Source: Leptothoe sp034932105
Lineage (GTDB): Bacteria > Cyanobacteriota > Cyanobacteriia > Phormidesmidales > Phormidesmidaceae
Reading direction: 5' to 3'
Length of the DNA: 64,000 bases
NCBI RefSeq assembly: GCF_034932105.1
Contig: NZ_JAYGIG010000122.1
Location: forward strand, 1-64,000
Every line of letters starts with the position of its first letter. Position 1 is the first letter of the stretch. Made by a program: the position numbers and the translations under genes. Shown in pieces: positions 35,550 through 44,426 of this stretch. The notes under the pieces are model-generated. The model had not been told where the DNA came from and ran no database searches. It worked only from the letters and a program-made list of their open reading frames with translations.

Positions 35550-38500
35550 ATGCCTCTAGCGTGTCCTGAACCGTCGTTCTTTAGAGAGCCCCTAAACTAT
35601 ATCCAACAAGATAAACGCCTGGGAGTCCTCCAACGAAAACCCTACAGTTCTGGATGGGGACGGGGAGTATGGCAATTCATCGGGGGTTTACTGCTATGGT
35701 CAGCCCTATTCCTGGTGTGTTGTCCCCAACCCGCTTGGGCCCATCGGCCCCATGACGTGGTCACCCAGGTCAAGCTGTCTCCTACCTACAGCCAAGACCA
35801 AACGGCCTATATTCTGGTTAGGGACAACCTATTCAAGTCGACGGATGGAGGCGATCATTGGCAACGGCTGTTCCAGGGACTGGATAATCGCGTTTCCTTC
35901 TCGACCCTCTCCATCGATGCCCAGTCGGGTCGAGTCATGGCGGTAGCCACCCGAGGCAGCGGGGTGTATCGGTCCGAGGATGGTGGCCAGGCTTGGAGGA
36001 GCACTAACCAGGGCCTGAATAGCTTAGATATCGCCCTCGTTTACCTGTCACCAAGCGATGCCAACTTCATGCTGGCAGCGGGGGCTGAAGGTAACCTTGC
36101 CCGGACGGTAGACGGTGGCAAAACCTGGACCCAGGTACTGGATTCAAAGTATGTTGTATCGGCCTTAGCCTATGGCGACGATACCCTATTTGCTGGAGAG
36201 GCTTCGGGTCAACTGTTACGCTCCGACGATCAAGGAAAAACCTGGCAGCCGCTGGTATCGGTTGAGGGCAATGTCACCGCCCTGGAAGCGTCGGTGGACT
36301 ATGCCAAAGACGCCATCCTCTATGTCGGGACTGAATCCTCCGGCATTTTTGCCCTTAATACCGCTACCCAGGCTATCACTGCGCTCAATCAGGGCCTGGC
36401 TGATCTACGGATTCAAGACATTCAGACGGTGCCGGGAGATCCTAACCAGCTGATTCTTTCCAGCTGGGATAGGGGGATCTCCATTTCAATAGATGGGGGG
36501 CAAACCTGGACCGATTATCCAGACGGTCTGGTTAAAGACAAAATGGCCGATGACGATGAAGTCACCCACTTTTCCGAGATCGCCCTTTCTAATAATTTTC
36601 AAGCAGATAAAACGGCCTTTGTCGGCGGGTTTAATGGGCTTTATAAATCCACGGATCTGGGCCACACCTGGCAGGAGCTGGAAACCCTGTCCACGGAAAC
36701 TGTGATTTCGATGGATGTATCGCCAAACTATGGCGATGACGGCACCCTTGCGATCGCAACCTATGTCGGCAAGATTATGCTGAGTCAAGACCAGGGGCAA
36801 ACCTGGCGGTTGGCCATGGAAGGTGTCGACATTCCACGTCTTAATGGTAATTTTGAAACCCCCTACCAAGACCCCCGACGGTTTTTTGACATCGCCTTTT
36901 CACCCAGCTACGCCAGCGACCAAACCCTCTTTACTACTACCCTCTGGACTAAGTTTCTGCGCTCGACCAACCAGGGACAGTCCTGGTCACTCCATTCCCT
37001 CGATCAGGAAGCACGGGGGTTGACCCTCTTGCTATCACCTAATTTTGAGGCCGATAAAACCATGTTTATCGGTAACCAAAAAGGTAGTGTCTTACGCTCG
37101 ACAGACGCCGGCAAACGTTTTAAGGAAGTAGCGAAACTGCCTTGGTCGCGGGGGAATGATAGCCCCTCCATGGCAATTTCACCCAATTTTGCCACTGATC
37201 GGACGCTCTACATGGTGGCCGAAACTGGAGTTTACAAGTCAACGGATGCAGGCCAGAACTGGCAGTCCACCACCGCCGACCAGCCCTTGGCTGAACTGGG
37301 TAGCTTACAGATTGTAATTTCACCCGACTACACCCAAGACCAGACAATCTTTGTCGGTAGCTCTACCGGCTTGTTTAAGAGCACAGATGCGGGAGCCAGT
37401 TGGCAGCCGGTTGCGATCGCAGATTTTACCCCAGCCCAGAGCCTGGTAGAGGGCGTTGCCCTATCCCCAAACTATGGCCAGGACGGTACGATTCTGGTCA
37501 GTTTACGGGGGTATGGGTTATTTAAGAGTCGCGATCGCGCCCAAACGTTTTCTCCCATTGGCGATTCTCGCCTAGCCTTTGCGCGGCTGCCCAAGTTGCC
37601 CTGCGCAGGGCGGCCTATCCAGTTTTCACCCAACTACGCCGAAGACCAGACAATCTTTGGCTTTGGTGCCGCCACCCCCACCGATGTCTTTCGCTCCACC
37701 GATGGGGGTGAAACCTGGACCGTACTGACCATACCAGAGGTGGAATCCAGCACTAAACTTGGATTCGCCAAGTCTCTAGGGATTGCCACAGACATTTATC
37801 GCAAACGCCTGATTGTGTTTGGCTGCCTGGGGGTATTGGCTGCAGCCGGTTACGCCCTGTTCAGACGGATTCCATTTGAGCGCATGGGCTCGCGTCAGAT
37901 ACGTCTGCTCATTTGCCTTACTGGTGTGATGGCAGCAATTAGCTGGGTTGCTTTTGAACGGTTAGTTGCCCCCCAACAATCTGCCGAAAATGGCTTCTTG
38001 ATCTGCCTAAGCTTTGCTGCCTTGTCCTGGATATTGACCAGCACCTGGTTCTTCCGCCAGTTTGTCGGTGAAGCCACCGCCGAATCCCTGGGCGCAATTC
38101 GCATTGTCACCTGCGGCACCCTGGTGCTCATGACCCTGTGGATGGAAGATCTCCCCAGCAGTGCGCTACTGCCGGTTGAGATTCGCCATTCCATGGGAGT
38201 GATCGACTACTTCTACGCTATTCCTGGTTTTGAAGCCTTTACCCGTAGCCAGCCCAGCCTACAGTTGTTTGAATGGCTAACCGCCCTGGTGCTGATTCTG
38301 GGCACCATTGGCTTCAGGACTCGCTGGATGATACCCTTAGGAGCATTTTTCTATCTCATCCTGGGGGGCATTTTACGGCAGTACACCTGGTTTTACCACA
38401 CGGGGTTGTTGCCAGTTTATTTACTGCTGGTGCTGTCGTTTAGCCCCTGTAACGATGGCCTATCTGTGGATCGGTGGCTGAAGCAACGTCGCGGGCAACC

Positions 38501-39470
38501 AGTGCCTGTGGCCGATCAGCCCACTGCCATTTATGGCTGGACTCGCTATGCTTGCTGGGTAATATTGGGAGCGTCTTACCTCCAGGCAGGGCTGAGCAAA
38601 ATCTACTACTCCGGCTTCTATTGGTGGGCTCCTGAAAATCTTAAATCCAAGCTCCTGTCCACGACACTGGAGCCCCTGCAAACCAACTGGGAAGTCTCCC
38701 TGCATTTGGTCAATGCCCCCGATATTATTTTTGCAATTTTGGGGATTTTGGGCATCTATGGTGAACTTGCCTACGGATTAGTGCTCTTCTCCCGGTGGGC
38801 CAGACTGATCATGCCAGCGGCAATGGCAGCAATGCACCTCGGCATTATTTTCCTGCAGAATATTGTCTTTTTTGATCTGATTTTAGTTCAGCTCATATTC
38901 TACGATTACACTACTATTCGGCGCTGGGTAGAGAGGCGTGGATGGTTCAAGTTTCTTCATCCCTCTGCCAGTTCTACGGAACCGGGACCGCAGCGGTCAT
39001 ATTTCTATCCAATTGTGGTTTCGGTGCTGATTGTGAGTATGTCGTTCATTTGGTTGAAACATCGCGAGTACTACCCGTTAACCAGCCTGCAGATGTTCTC
39101 TGGCAATAATACGTCAGGTGTAATTGGCTATAACAAGCTGGTGGCTAATTATGACTCTGGCGAAAGTGCTCAAATCTTTCCAGATAAGATTATCTATTCA
39201 CCGATGAACACCCGCTATCGTCTAACCTTTCGGGATTGCCAGTCTGACCAGCCTGACAAACTGAATAAGTGTAATAAGCTGCTGGAGGCACTGGGCACAG
39301 TGCACAACCAAAAGGCTAAAACAGGCCCACAGATTGAGTCCTTGGAGGTACAGACGTGGGAATGGGACTATAAACAACAACCCAATGATGAAGACTATGG
39401 TGAGTTGAAGATCAGCCATTCCCTCAAGATATTAGATGACACATCAGCCGATATACAAGGAAAGCCCTGA
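35550..39470 (+). CDS. Giant propeller-HTTM membrane protein, 1306 aa
   Basis: Residues about 35-65 form a signal or anchor segment ending in PAWAH. Residues about 70-740 hold a dozen or more sialidase/Ycf48-like repeats, each with the pattern DQTxFxxxxxGLFKSTDxGxxWQ (for example YILVRDNLFKSTDGGDHWQ), forming one or two beta-propellers outside the cytoplasm. Residues about 770-1190 contain roughly ten membrane helices with the HTTM/vitamin-K-carboxylase-like stretch YGWTRYACWVILGASYLQAGLSK. The last 110 residues are soluble. A propeller fused to an HTTM domain is unusual. Function unknown; membrane-complex assembly or oxidation of a bound partner are guesses. Direct repeats flank the gene. 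Confidence 0.8.
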   Translation: MPLACPEPSFFREPLNYIQQDKRLGVLQRKPYSSGWGRGVWQFIGGLLLWSALFLVCCPQPAWAHRPHDVVTQVKLSPTYSQDQTAYILVRDNLFKSTDGGDHWQRLFQGLDNRVSFSTLSIDAQSGRVMAVATRGSGVYRSEDGGQAWRSTNQGLNSLDIALVYLSPSDANFMLAAGAEGNLARTVDGGKTWTQVLDSKYVVSALAYGDDTLFAGEASGQLLRSDDQGKTWQPLVSVEGNVTALEASVDYAKDAILYVGTESSGIFALNTATQAITALNQGLADLRIQDIQTVPGDPNQLILSSWDRGISISIDGGQTWTDYPDGLVKDKMADDDEVTHFSEIALSNNFQADKTAFVGGFNGLYKSTDLGHTWQELETLSTETVISMDVSPNYGDDGTLAIATYVGKIMLSQDQGQTWRLAMEGVDIPRLNGNFETPYQDPRRFFDIAFSPSYASDQTLFTTTLWTKFLRSTNQGQSWSLHSLDQEARGLTLLLSPNFEADKTMFIGNQKGSVLRSTDAGKRFKEVAKLPWSRGNDSPSMAISPNFATDRTLYMVAETGVYKSTDAGQNWQSTTADQPLAELGSLQIVISPDYTQDQTIFVGSSTGLFKSTDAGASWQPVAIADFTPAQSLVEGVALSPNYGQDGTILVSLRGYGLFKSRDRAQTFSPIGDSRLAFARLPKLPCAGRPIQFSPNYAEDQTIFGFGAATPTDVFRSTDGGETWTVLTIPEVESSTKLGFAKSLGIATDIYRKRLIVFGCLGVLAAAGYALFRRIPFERMGSRQIRLLICLTGVMAAISWVAFERLVAPQQSAENGFLICLSFAALSWILTSTWFFRQFVGEATAESLGAIRIVTCGTLVLMTLWMEDLPSSALLPVEIRHSMGVIDYFYAIPGFEAFTRSQPSLQLFEWLTALVLILGTIGFRTRWMIPLGAFFYLILGGILRQYTWFYHTGLLPVYLLLVLSFSPCNDGLSVDRWLKQRRGQPVPVADQPTAIYGWTRYACWVILGASYLQAGLSKIYYSGFYWWAPENLKSKLLSTTLEPLQTNWEVSLHLVNAPDIIFAILGILGIYGELAYGLVLFSRWARLIMPAAMAAMHLGIIFLQNIVFFDLILVQLIFYDYTTIRRWVERRGWFKFLHPSASSTEPGPQRSYFYPIVVSVLIVSMSFIWLKHREYYPLTSLQMFSGNNTSGVIGYNKLVANYDSGESAQIFPDKIIYSPMNTRYRLTFRDCQSDQPDKLNKCNKLLEALGTVHNQKAKTGPQIESLEVQTWEWDYKQQPNDEDYGELKISHSLKILDDTSADIQGKP

Positions 39471-39480
39471 GGCAATCAGG

Positions 39481-39650
39481 CATGGTGCAAAAACTGGGGG
39501 GTTGAGGTTACACTTCCACGACGGAATAAACCATCCATTGACGATGGCTTGGCTGGCATGATGAAAACATTGGGATTAGGCCTGTTGGCAGCGCTCAAAT
39601 CCGAGCAGTTCTAACCAATGGGGATGGCTTTGGCTCGTCATCAATTCTGT
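39481..39650 (+). repeat. 170-bp direct repeat, right copy
   Basis: Nearly identical to 34902-35070 and in the same orientation, starting 10 bases after the stop of the 1306-codon gene. Its continuation 39675-39699 matches 35231-35255 of the left block after a deletion. Confidence 0.85.
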
Positions 39651-39699
39651 GCAGGCCTGAAATAGCGATCAAAAGTATTGCCCTCTTTTGCTCCGAGCC

Positions 39700-40002
39700 T
39701 TAATTGCTCCCTAGGCAGTGGCGATGGACCAACTCCCCAGATCGCTTTAACTGGTTATACAGGTCTGACGGGCAGTCCTTCAAGGTTTGAGTCCAGGTGG
39801 CATCGTATCCTTCCTTCAGCCGCCAGGTCTCCCATACTTGCTGGCCAAAGCGCCAGGTAGAAACGTTGAGTACGGCTAGGCCGTCTTCGCTGTAGTAGGA
39901 GTCAACGGAGCAGTAAAAGGGTACGAGCCAACCCAGATGACGGGAGCGGAGGGTATTTAGGGTTTGACGAGGGGATAGGCGGTGCTTAGTCATGGTCGTC
40001 AA
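39700..40002 (-). CDS. Hypothetical protein, 100 aa
   Basis: A basic small protein without signal peptide or membrane helix: RLSPRQTLNTLRSRHLGWLVP at the start, then FYCSVDSYYSEDGLAVLNVSTWRFGQQVWETWRLKEG. Composition and periodicity look protein-like, but I recognise no family. Its stop lies directly beside the end of the right direct-repeat copy. It may be a genuine orphan or the end of an older element. Confidence 0.4.
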   Translation of the reverse strand: MTTMTKHRLSPRQTLNTLRSRHLGWLVPFYCSVDSYYSEDGLAVLNVSTWRFGQQVWETWRLKEGYDATWTQTLKDCPSDLYNQLKRSGELVHRHCLGSN

Positions 40003-40498
40003 TATCAGGAACTCTTGGTGATTCCTGTATTCACCAAATACACTGCCTAATCATGAAAGCTGGTATAAAAGTTAACCCTGATTAATCATTGATAAATCTC
40101 AACCACCTATTCTTAAATGGGGTATCAACCTAAGCCGGAAAATCCTGACTAGGTGGGGAATCAGGGGCCAGAAGCCAGAAGTCAGTGAGGCCCTGATTCC
40201 TGATTCCTGACTTCTGAATACTATCCTTGGGAGAACGCCCCGCTTTGAATTGTTACCTCGCTCTACCTTGGACTGTAGTTGTCTCAGGTAGAGCGTCAAC
40301 AGCCGATTTAGGGTTATGAATATATTCAATCCATGCGCTGAGCTTATACCCCTAGATCATTAAGATCAAAGGCTTTGGACTAGAATTGGACTACTTTTCT
40401 AACAATGTGTCGCCGATCCATTTCTCTGGTGAACAATCCAGGGCTAAAGTCCCCATGCTGCCGTTGAGTAGTTGCTCACCACAGCAACTCTCGAATAG
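40003..40498. other. Gene-free stretch left of the integron
   Basis: It holds a second copy of the 37-bp dispersed repeat (40221-40257), a hairpin with 10-base arms CGCTCTACCT/AGGTAGAGCG (40259-40295) and inverted copies of CAGAAGTCAG/CTGACTTCTG around 40175-40215. No gene is seen. The boundary between chromosome and integron lies here. Confidence 0.55.
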
Positions 40499-40558
40499 GG
40501 CTAACGTTGGAGTTAAGCCGCGTGCCGTAGGCACGTCGGCTTGAACGACTGGTTAGGC
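40499..40558 (-). other. attC site 1 (60 bp, aadA-type 59-base element)
   Basis: In cassette orientation (minus) it starts GCCTAAC, continues GTTCAAGCCGACGTGCC, turns at TACG and returns GGCACGCGGCTTAACTC to GTTAGCC. Order and bases closely resemble, from memory, the 59-base element behind aadA cassettes. The preceding gene's TAA stop is inside the first core site, as is usual for cassettes. Confidence 0.88.
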
Positions 40559-41014
40559 CCCACTCGGCGCGCGTACGCCGTGTTCGGCCCAGATTTCTGC
40601 CAGCTGCATGCTCTTGAGCCTGGCCAGTTCTTCGAATGCAATCTTCTTCTTCATTCGCATCGTGGCGAACGCGATTGCGAGAATTCTCGGCAGAGTGGTG
40701 AGCCAAGTCCCGACCAGTTTCAAGTGACCGATGCCAGACAGGACCTTTCGATGCTCAATGCTGGCTACGGCTTTGTGCATTTCGGCGATCTTGGCAGTGG
40801 TACCTAGCGCCATCCAGACGTGGGCCGCTATCTCGTCTTGCACTGACGTACCAAGACCGAAGATGACATGTACAGCGTCGTGCTGTTCGAAAGCCTGCGC
40901 TGCCACTGAGTTCATGGATTCGGTAACGGCTCCGTCGGGGTCGTCGGCCCTGCGCAAAAGTTCAATGGCTTCACTCAGTTTGAGCGAAGGTTGTGAGTAC
41001 ACAGGGATCGACAT
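40553..41014 (-). CDS. Cassette gene: Coq4-like protein, 153 aa
   Basis: A mainly helical protein. AQAFEQHDAVHVIFGLGTSVQDEIAAHVWMALG carries an HDxxH motif followed by an E in the next helix, the pattern of Coq4, a zinc-binding scaffold of ubiquinone synthesis. Similar short Coq4-like proteins occur in bacteria that do not make ubiquinone, where the role is unknown. CCAGGAGAAC stands 5-6 bases ahead of the ATG. Its stop is within attC 1, so it is the last gene of a normal leftward cassette whose other boundary is at about 41063. Confidence 0.6.
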   Translation of the reverse strand: MSIPVYSQPSLKLSEAIELLRRADDPDGAVTESMNSVAAQAFEQHDAVHVIFGLGTSVQDEIAAHVWMALGTTAKIAEMHKAVASIEHRKVLSGIGHLKLVGTWLTTLPRILAIAFATMRMKKKIAFEELARLKSMQLAEIWAEHGVRAPSGA

Positions 41015-41062
41015 GACGGTTCTCCTGGTTGTGAAATTCAGAGGTGACGGCGTTTGTCTGGG

Positions 41063-41149
41063 GCCTAATGGCTGCGTTGACCGGGCGGCGACTAACCAAC
41101 ATTGATTTCAAAATTCGCGTGAACCGCCGCTCCGTGTCCAACGTTTTGT
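41063..41149 (-). other. attC site 5 (87 bp, degenerate cores)
   Basis: In minus orientation CGTTGGACACGGAGCGGCGG faces CGCCGCCCGGTCAACG in a stem with bulges, between outer ends ACAAAAC and ATTAGGC. The arm pairing and the length, matching the 86-bp sites, identify it, but both outer cores deviate from consensus, so recombination would be poor. Confidence 0.6.
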
Positions 41150-41161
41150 TCTGTTGCGATT

Positions 41162-41626
41162 TTAGTCAGGAGTGGATGTACTACGGTAGGCAACGATCGA
41201 CCGTTCGCGGTCAACCCCAACCGTGGTTCCTGATTTGCGATACCATTCGGCAATGCCGTGTCGTTCAATTTCACCAGGCAGACCTTCTAACCATTCTGGT
41301 GCAGAGACGTCACTCTTCTGGACATTTGCGGGAACCCAATCGTCTATTTCTGTTTCCGGAACTACAGCGATCAATTGGATGTCCCAATCCGATGGAGCCG
41401 GAACCATTCCGCCGCCATTGTTTTGGTACATGATGTCATAATCCAGTTTTTCATATGTGCGTCTGAATGTGACATACTTTTCAATGAACTGAATCCGGTC
41501 AGTCAATTCCGCACGTGCGACACTGGTTTCCGTGACCGATGCTGGCCCTGATTGTGAGCTTGAGCAACCCATCAACACAATGGACGTCAGCAACGGAACG
41601 AGCATTCTTCTCACAGTTTGATTCAT
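41162..41626 (-). CDS. Cassette gene: small lipoprotein, 154 aa
   Basis: Starting at MNQTVRRMLVPLLTSIVLMG, a lipoprotein signal ends in the lipobox LMGC-S at about residue 20. A Met 13 codons earlier would spoil the signal peptide, so 41626 is used. The mature part is acidic with DWDIQLIAVVPETEIDDWVPANV and a C-terminal GIAEWYRKSGTTVGVDRERSIVAYRS; I recognise no family. The stop is followed after 13 bases by attC 5. Such exported proteins of unknown function are common cassette cargo. Confidence 0.65.
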   Translation of the reverse strand: MNQTVRRMLVPLLTSIVLMGCSSSQSGPASVTETSVARAELTDRIQFIEKYVTFRRTYEKLDYDIMYQNNGGGMVPAPSDWDIQLIAVVPETEIDDWVPANVQKSDVSAPEWLEGLPGEIERHGIAEWYRKSGTTVGVDRERSIVAYRSTSTPD

Positions 41627-41718
41627 AAGCGAATGACTTTTTAGCAACAGAACGTTGAGCGTCACCGGCGGTAGATTATATTGAAATTAGGCCAGAGGTT
41701 ACCAGATCGCAATCTCTT

Positions 41719-41749
41719 GTAGGTTGGGTTGAGCGCACGAAACCCAACA
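41719..41749 (+). repeat. REP element, left of the RAYT gene
   Basis: GTAGGTTGGGTTGAGCGCAC followed by GAAACCCAACA: a GTAG tetranucleotide precedes an imperfect GTTGGGTT/AACCCAAC stem, the classical REP layout. The inverted copy is at 42534-42564, and the two flank the transposase gene. Confidence 0.88.
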
Positions 41750-41887
41750 TGCGTAAAGCTTTACGTCGATCAATCGCCTCCCCGCAAACCATCATAACAC
41801 CAACCCCTACTACCCCATTTTTCAACCCATCCATTATTTCACATCGCAAATTGCCTACCCTAATACCCAACCCACTAGGCAACTCTC

Positions 41888-42430
41888 ATGCAATATCGCC
41901 GCGCCACCACCCCCGGTGCCACCTACTTCTTCACAGTGGTAACCTACAACCGCCAACGCTTATTTGCCACCGATGAAACCATTCAGCTTCTCCGCTACGC
42001 CTTTCATCGGGTCAAACAAAGCCATCCCTTCGACATTGATGCAATTGTCATCTTGCCCGATCATCTCCATTGCCTATGGACAATGCCCGATGGCGATGCC
42101 GATTTCTCGACTCGCTGGCGATTGATCAAGACTGATTTCTCTCGTCATTGCCCTGAATTATACAAACGCAGACGTTCTTTGTCACGCTATCAAAAAAAGG
42201 AACAAGCCATTTGGCAACGACGTTTTTGGGAGCATCAAATCCGGGACGAGCGCGATTTTGTGCGACATGTCGATTACATTCATTACAATCCAGTCAGCCA
42301 TAGGCTAGTCAGCGCTCCTTGTGATTGGCCTTATTCGAGCTTTCATCGTTATGTTGAGCAAGGGGTATATTCAAAGGATTGGGGTGCTAGCGAAGACCTA
42401 GACTTGGCGGATGGGATTGGAGAGGAGTAA
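41888..42430 (+). CDS. REP-associated tyrosine transposase (RAYT, Y1/HUH family)
   Basis: A 180-aa IS200-like single-strand transposase. The metal-binding HUH motif is LPDHLHCLW (His-Leu-His), and the catalytic Tyr is expected in VDYIHYNPVSHRL, the standard RAYT pattern. The start MQYRRATTPGATYFFTVVTYNR is typical. Both flanks carry inverted REP copies, so gene plus repeats form a mobile or formerly mobile unit. It is transcribed against the cassette array into which it has inserted. Confidence 0.92.
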   Translation: MQYRRATTPGATYFFTVVTYNRQRLFATDETIQLLRYAFHRVKQSHPFDIDAIVILPDHLHCLWTMPDGDADFSTRWRLIKTDFSRHCPELYKRRRSLSRYQKKEQAIWQRRFWEHQIRDERDFVRHVDYIHYNPVSHRLVSAPCDWPYSSFHRYVEQGVYSKDWGASEDLDLADGIGEE

Positions 42431-42533
42431 GATGAACATGGTTTTGTTGAGAAAAAGAGCGGGTATGATAATTGATTTAGCCTGAGCAAGAGTGTTCTAG
42501 GTACATCGATTTGCCCGGCGCAATTGTCTGCAG

Positions 42534-42564
42534 TGTTGGGTTTCGCTCGCTCAACCCAACCTAC
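42534..42564 (-). repeat. REP element, right of the RAYT gene
   Basis: Read on the minus strand it is GTAGGTTGGGTTGAGCGAGC then GAAACCCAACA, differing from the left copy by about two bases. Opposite orientation to the left copy. Confidence 0.88.
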
Positions 42565-42668
42565 GAAGAGATCGCGATCGCTCTGCAAATGTAAGTAAAG
42601 CGATACTTAGCCAAATCAATAAGACTCACCACTTCTTTGAAATATTCTTCAGCTTGATGATCCTAAAA

Positions 42669-43523
42669 CTAGGAGCGGTGAACAAACGAAACTCCGATAT
42701 TGGGACCTTGCTCAATATTTACATTATCAAATTGAATTACTCTTCCTCTAGTTTCGACATCGAACTTCGAGACGATTTGTGGGCGTATCACAGTATTTGA
42801 GAATTTTACGCTAAGCTTTAAGCCTTGAATTATCACCCCATTTACTATTAATTGGCTCTCTTCAAAATCAACTTCCCCTTCTGCTTCGTAGTGATAAACT
42901 CCTGCAGGAAGGTTACCTGTAGGCTCTCTTGTAAGGCGCTCTTCCATAATTGATTGACCTTCCTTATCAACATAAGGCAAAAAATCTAGAAATTCCCCGT
43001 CAAGTTCTACTGATAGGCTACGAGGATCTAGCTTGAGTAGATCATTTGAGCCCAAGCTGTTTGACCTAAAGAACATATCGATGTGTTCGATTTTAGGAAC
43101 AATGAAGTGAAAGTTCGCCAGTGCAGAAGGCAAGGACAGAATTTCACTAGCTATAACCAACTCAATTCTTGGGTCAATCTTGGCTTGAGCACTGGCATAT
43201 TTTCCAAAACTTGTTGCAACAAAATAACCCTTTTGCGCTTTAATAATCTTAATCTTTTCTGAGAACACTATAATTTCGTTTTTTCCAATTGGGTCTTTCC
43301 AATTCTTACATTCAAAAATGAAAATAGATTTGTAACCATGTCCTAAATCTATTTCAACATAGAGGTCTATTTCATGTTTTATGTTATCAACAACAATAAC
43401 TTTCTTGGTTTCGATTGTAAAAATTGACTTCTCAAGTGAAGGATTTGTTTCTAGAATAAATCGCTCTATTAACTCAACAGCTTTCTCTAGCTTGTCACCT
43501 TTTTTTATGGCGGTTTCTACCAT
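42669..43523 (-). CDS. Cassette gene: PD-(D/E)XK (Mrr-like) nuclease-type protein
   Basis: A 284-aa protein. The N-terminal half has a restriction-endonuclease fold signature: IKHEIDLYVEIDLGHGYKSIFIFECKNW, with Asp in HEID and the ExK pair in FECK, followed by a helix with KGYFVATSFGKYASAQAK. The C-terminal half is unidentified beta-rich sequence. Predicted to cut or bind DNA or RNA; a methylase partner is absent, so modification-dependent restriction or a toxin role is possible. AT-rich composition contrasts with the neighbourhood. It lies between attC 2 and the RAYT insertion; its own attC is not visible and may have been lost. Confidence 0.65.
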   Translation of the reverse strand: MVETAIKKGDKLEKAVELIERFILETNPSLEKSIFTIETKKVIVVDNIKHEIDLYVEIDLGHGYKSIFIFECKNWKDPIGKNEIIVFSEKIKIIKAQKGYFVATSFGKYASAQAKIDPRIELVIASEILSLPSALANFHFIVPKIEHIDMFFRSNSLGSNDLLKLDPRSLSVELDGEFLDFLPYVDKEGQSIMEERLTREPTGNLPAGVYHYEAEGEVDFEESQLIVNGVIIQGLKLSVKFSNTVIRPQIVSKFDVETRGRVIQFDNVNIEQGPNIGVSFVHRS

Positions 43524-43582
43524 GCCTTAATAATCTCCTTATAAAAGTCGATTCCCATACTAGGTGATCCCACCATGTTTCT

Positions 43583-43668
43583 GCCTAACGACCAAGATAA
43601 GCGGCAGCAGACAAATTTGACAGCCTCACCGAGATCTCTTAACCGTTCGCTTCATCGACTTGTTAGCT
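43583..43668 (-). other. attC site 2 (86 bp)
   Basis: Outer cores are GTTAGCT (43662-43668) and GCCTAAC (43583-43589). In cassette orientation AGTCGATGAAGCGAACGG at the left faces CCGCTTATCTTGG at the right, with several mispaired bases. Length is identical to attC 3 and 4. Confidence 0.75.
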
Positions 43669-43692
43669 GGTGACCGCTCACATGCAGAAAAG

Positions 43693-44280
43693 TTAGGAGA
43701 CGACTGCTTTATGAAGATACTTCTGAACATGCTCAACCATGTCCCATATGAAGTCATCCTCAATAACAAGATAGTGTATCGGAGATAATGACATTACAGT
43801 TATTCCATTAATACAAGAATATTCATCCTCCTCATTGCTTGGGATATCACCACCGTGATGTATGAGTCGATTGCGTACTTTACGGAGAGAATCAATTCTA
43901 TCTCGGCTATCCTCCACACTAGTCAGATCAATGCCAGCATATTCGGTTAAATATTTATGATATCTATCAAAGTCATTTTCTGGTTTGTTAACAGCCTGGT
44001 ATTTTTTATAGGTTTTATCTAACTTCTTCTTCCCTCTTTGAAACTCGCAGATCTTCCTTAACCACCACTCTAATAGGCTGTAGGTATTGATTACCATATC
44101 AGGGATGATGAGATGGGAAAATCCATGATAAGCCGCTTGTGACTCATCTGCATCTGCATCCTCCACCACAACTAGTGCAGTCCTTTCCTCATCAAGTGCT
44201 ACTTTCATTAAGTCGAACTTTTTACAGAAGTAATTTCTGAGACATTTGCAATCCCGATCAATTGCTTTTGTAAGCTTCAT
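43693..44280 (-). CDS. Cassette gene: HEPN-like protein, 195 aa
   Basis: A helical protein with the HEPN RX4H motif in KVRNRLIHHGGD (Arg-Asn-Arg-Leu-Ile-His), preceded by DMVINTYSLLEWWLRKICEF, a long helix as found in HEPN nucleases and RiboL-PSP/abortive-infection proteins. HEPN proteins of this type usually degrade RNA in toxin-antitoxin or phage-defence systems. No antitoxin partner is encoded in the same cassette. Its stop is 25 bases before attC 2, and its start is 52 bases after the end of attC 3, which fits one cassette with one gene. Confidence 0.6.
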   Translation of the reverse strand: MKLTKAIDRDCKCLRNYFCKKFDLMKVALDEERTALVVVEDADADESQAAYHGFSHLIIPDMVINTYSLLEWWLRKICEFQRGKKKLDKTYKKYQAVNKPENDFDRYHKYLTEYAGIDLTSVEDSRDRIDSLRKVRNRLIHHGGDIPSNEEDEYSCINGITVMSLSPIHYLVIEDDFIWDMVEHVQKYLHKAVVS

Positions 44281-44331
44281 AGCATTTGAGGTTAAAATTT
44301 TTGATCAAAGTAATGGCAGCCTGGATAAGCC

Positions 44332-44417
44332 AGCTAACGTTCGCAATCACCGGACTCAAGCAACTCTTACTATCAATCAGCACACTTCAAAGTTCCGGTG
44401 CATTGCGGTTGTTAGAG
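44332..44417 (-). other. attC site 3 (86 bp)
   Basis: Outer cores are GTTAGAG (44411-44417) and AGCTAAC (44332-44338). Arms TCTAACAACCGCAATGCACC and GGTGATTGCGAACGTTAGC pair with one extra-helical G, the typical asymmetry that directs strand choice by integron integrases. Confidence 0.88.
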
Positions 44418-44426
44418 TGCGTAAAC

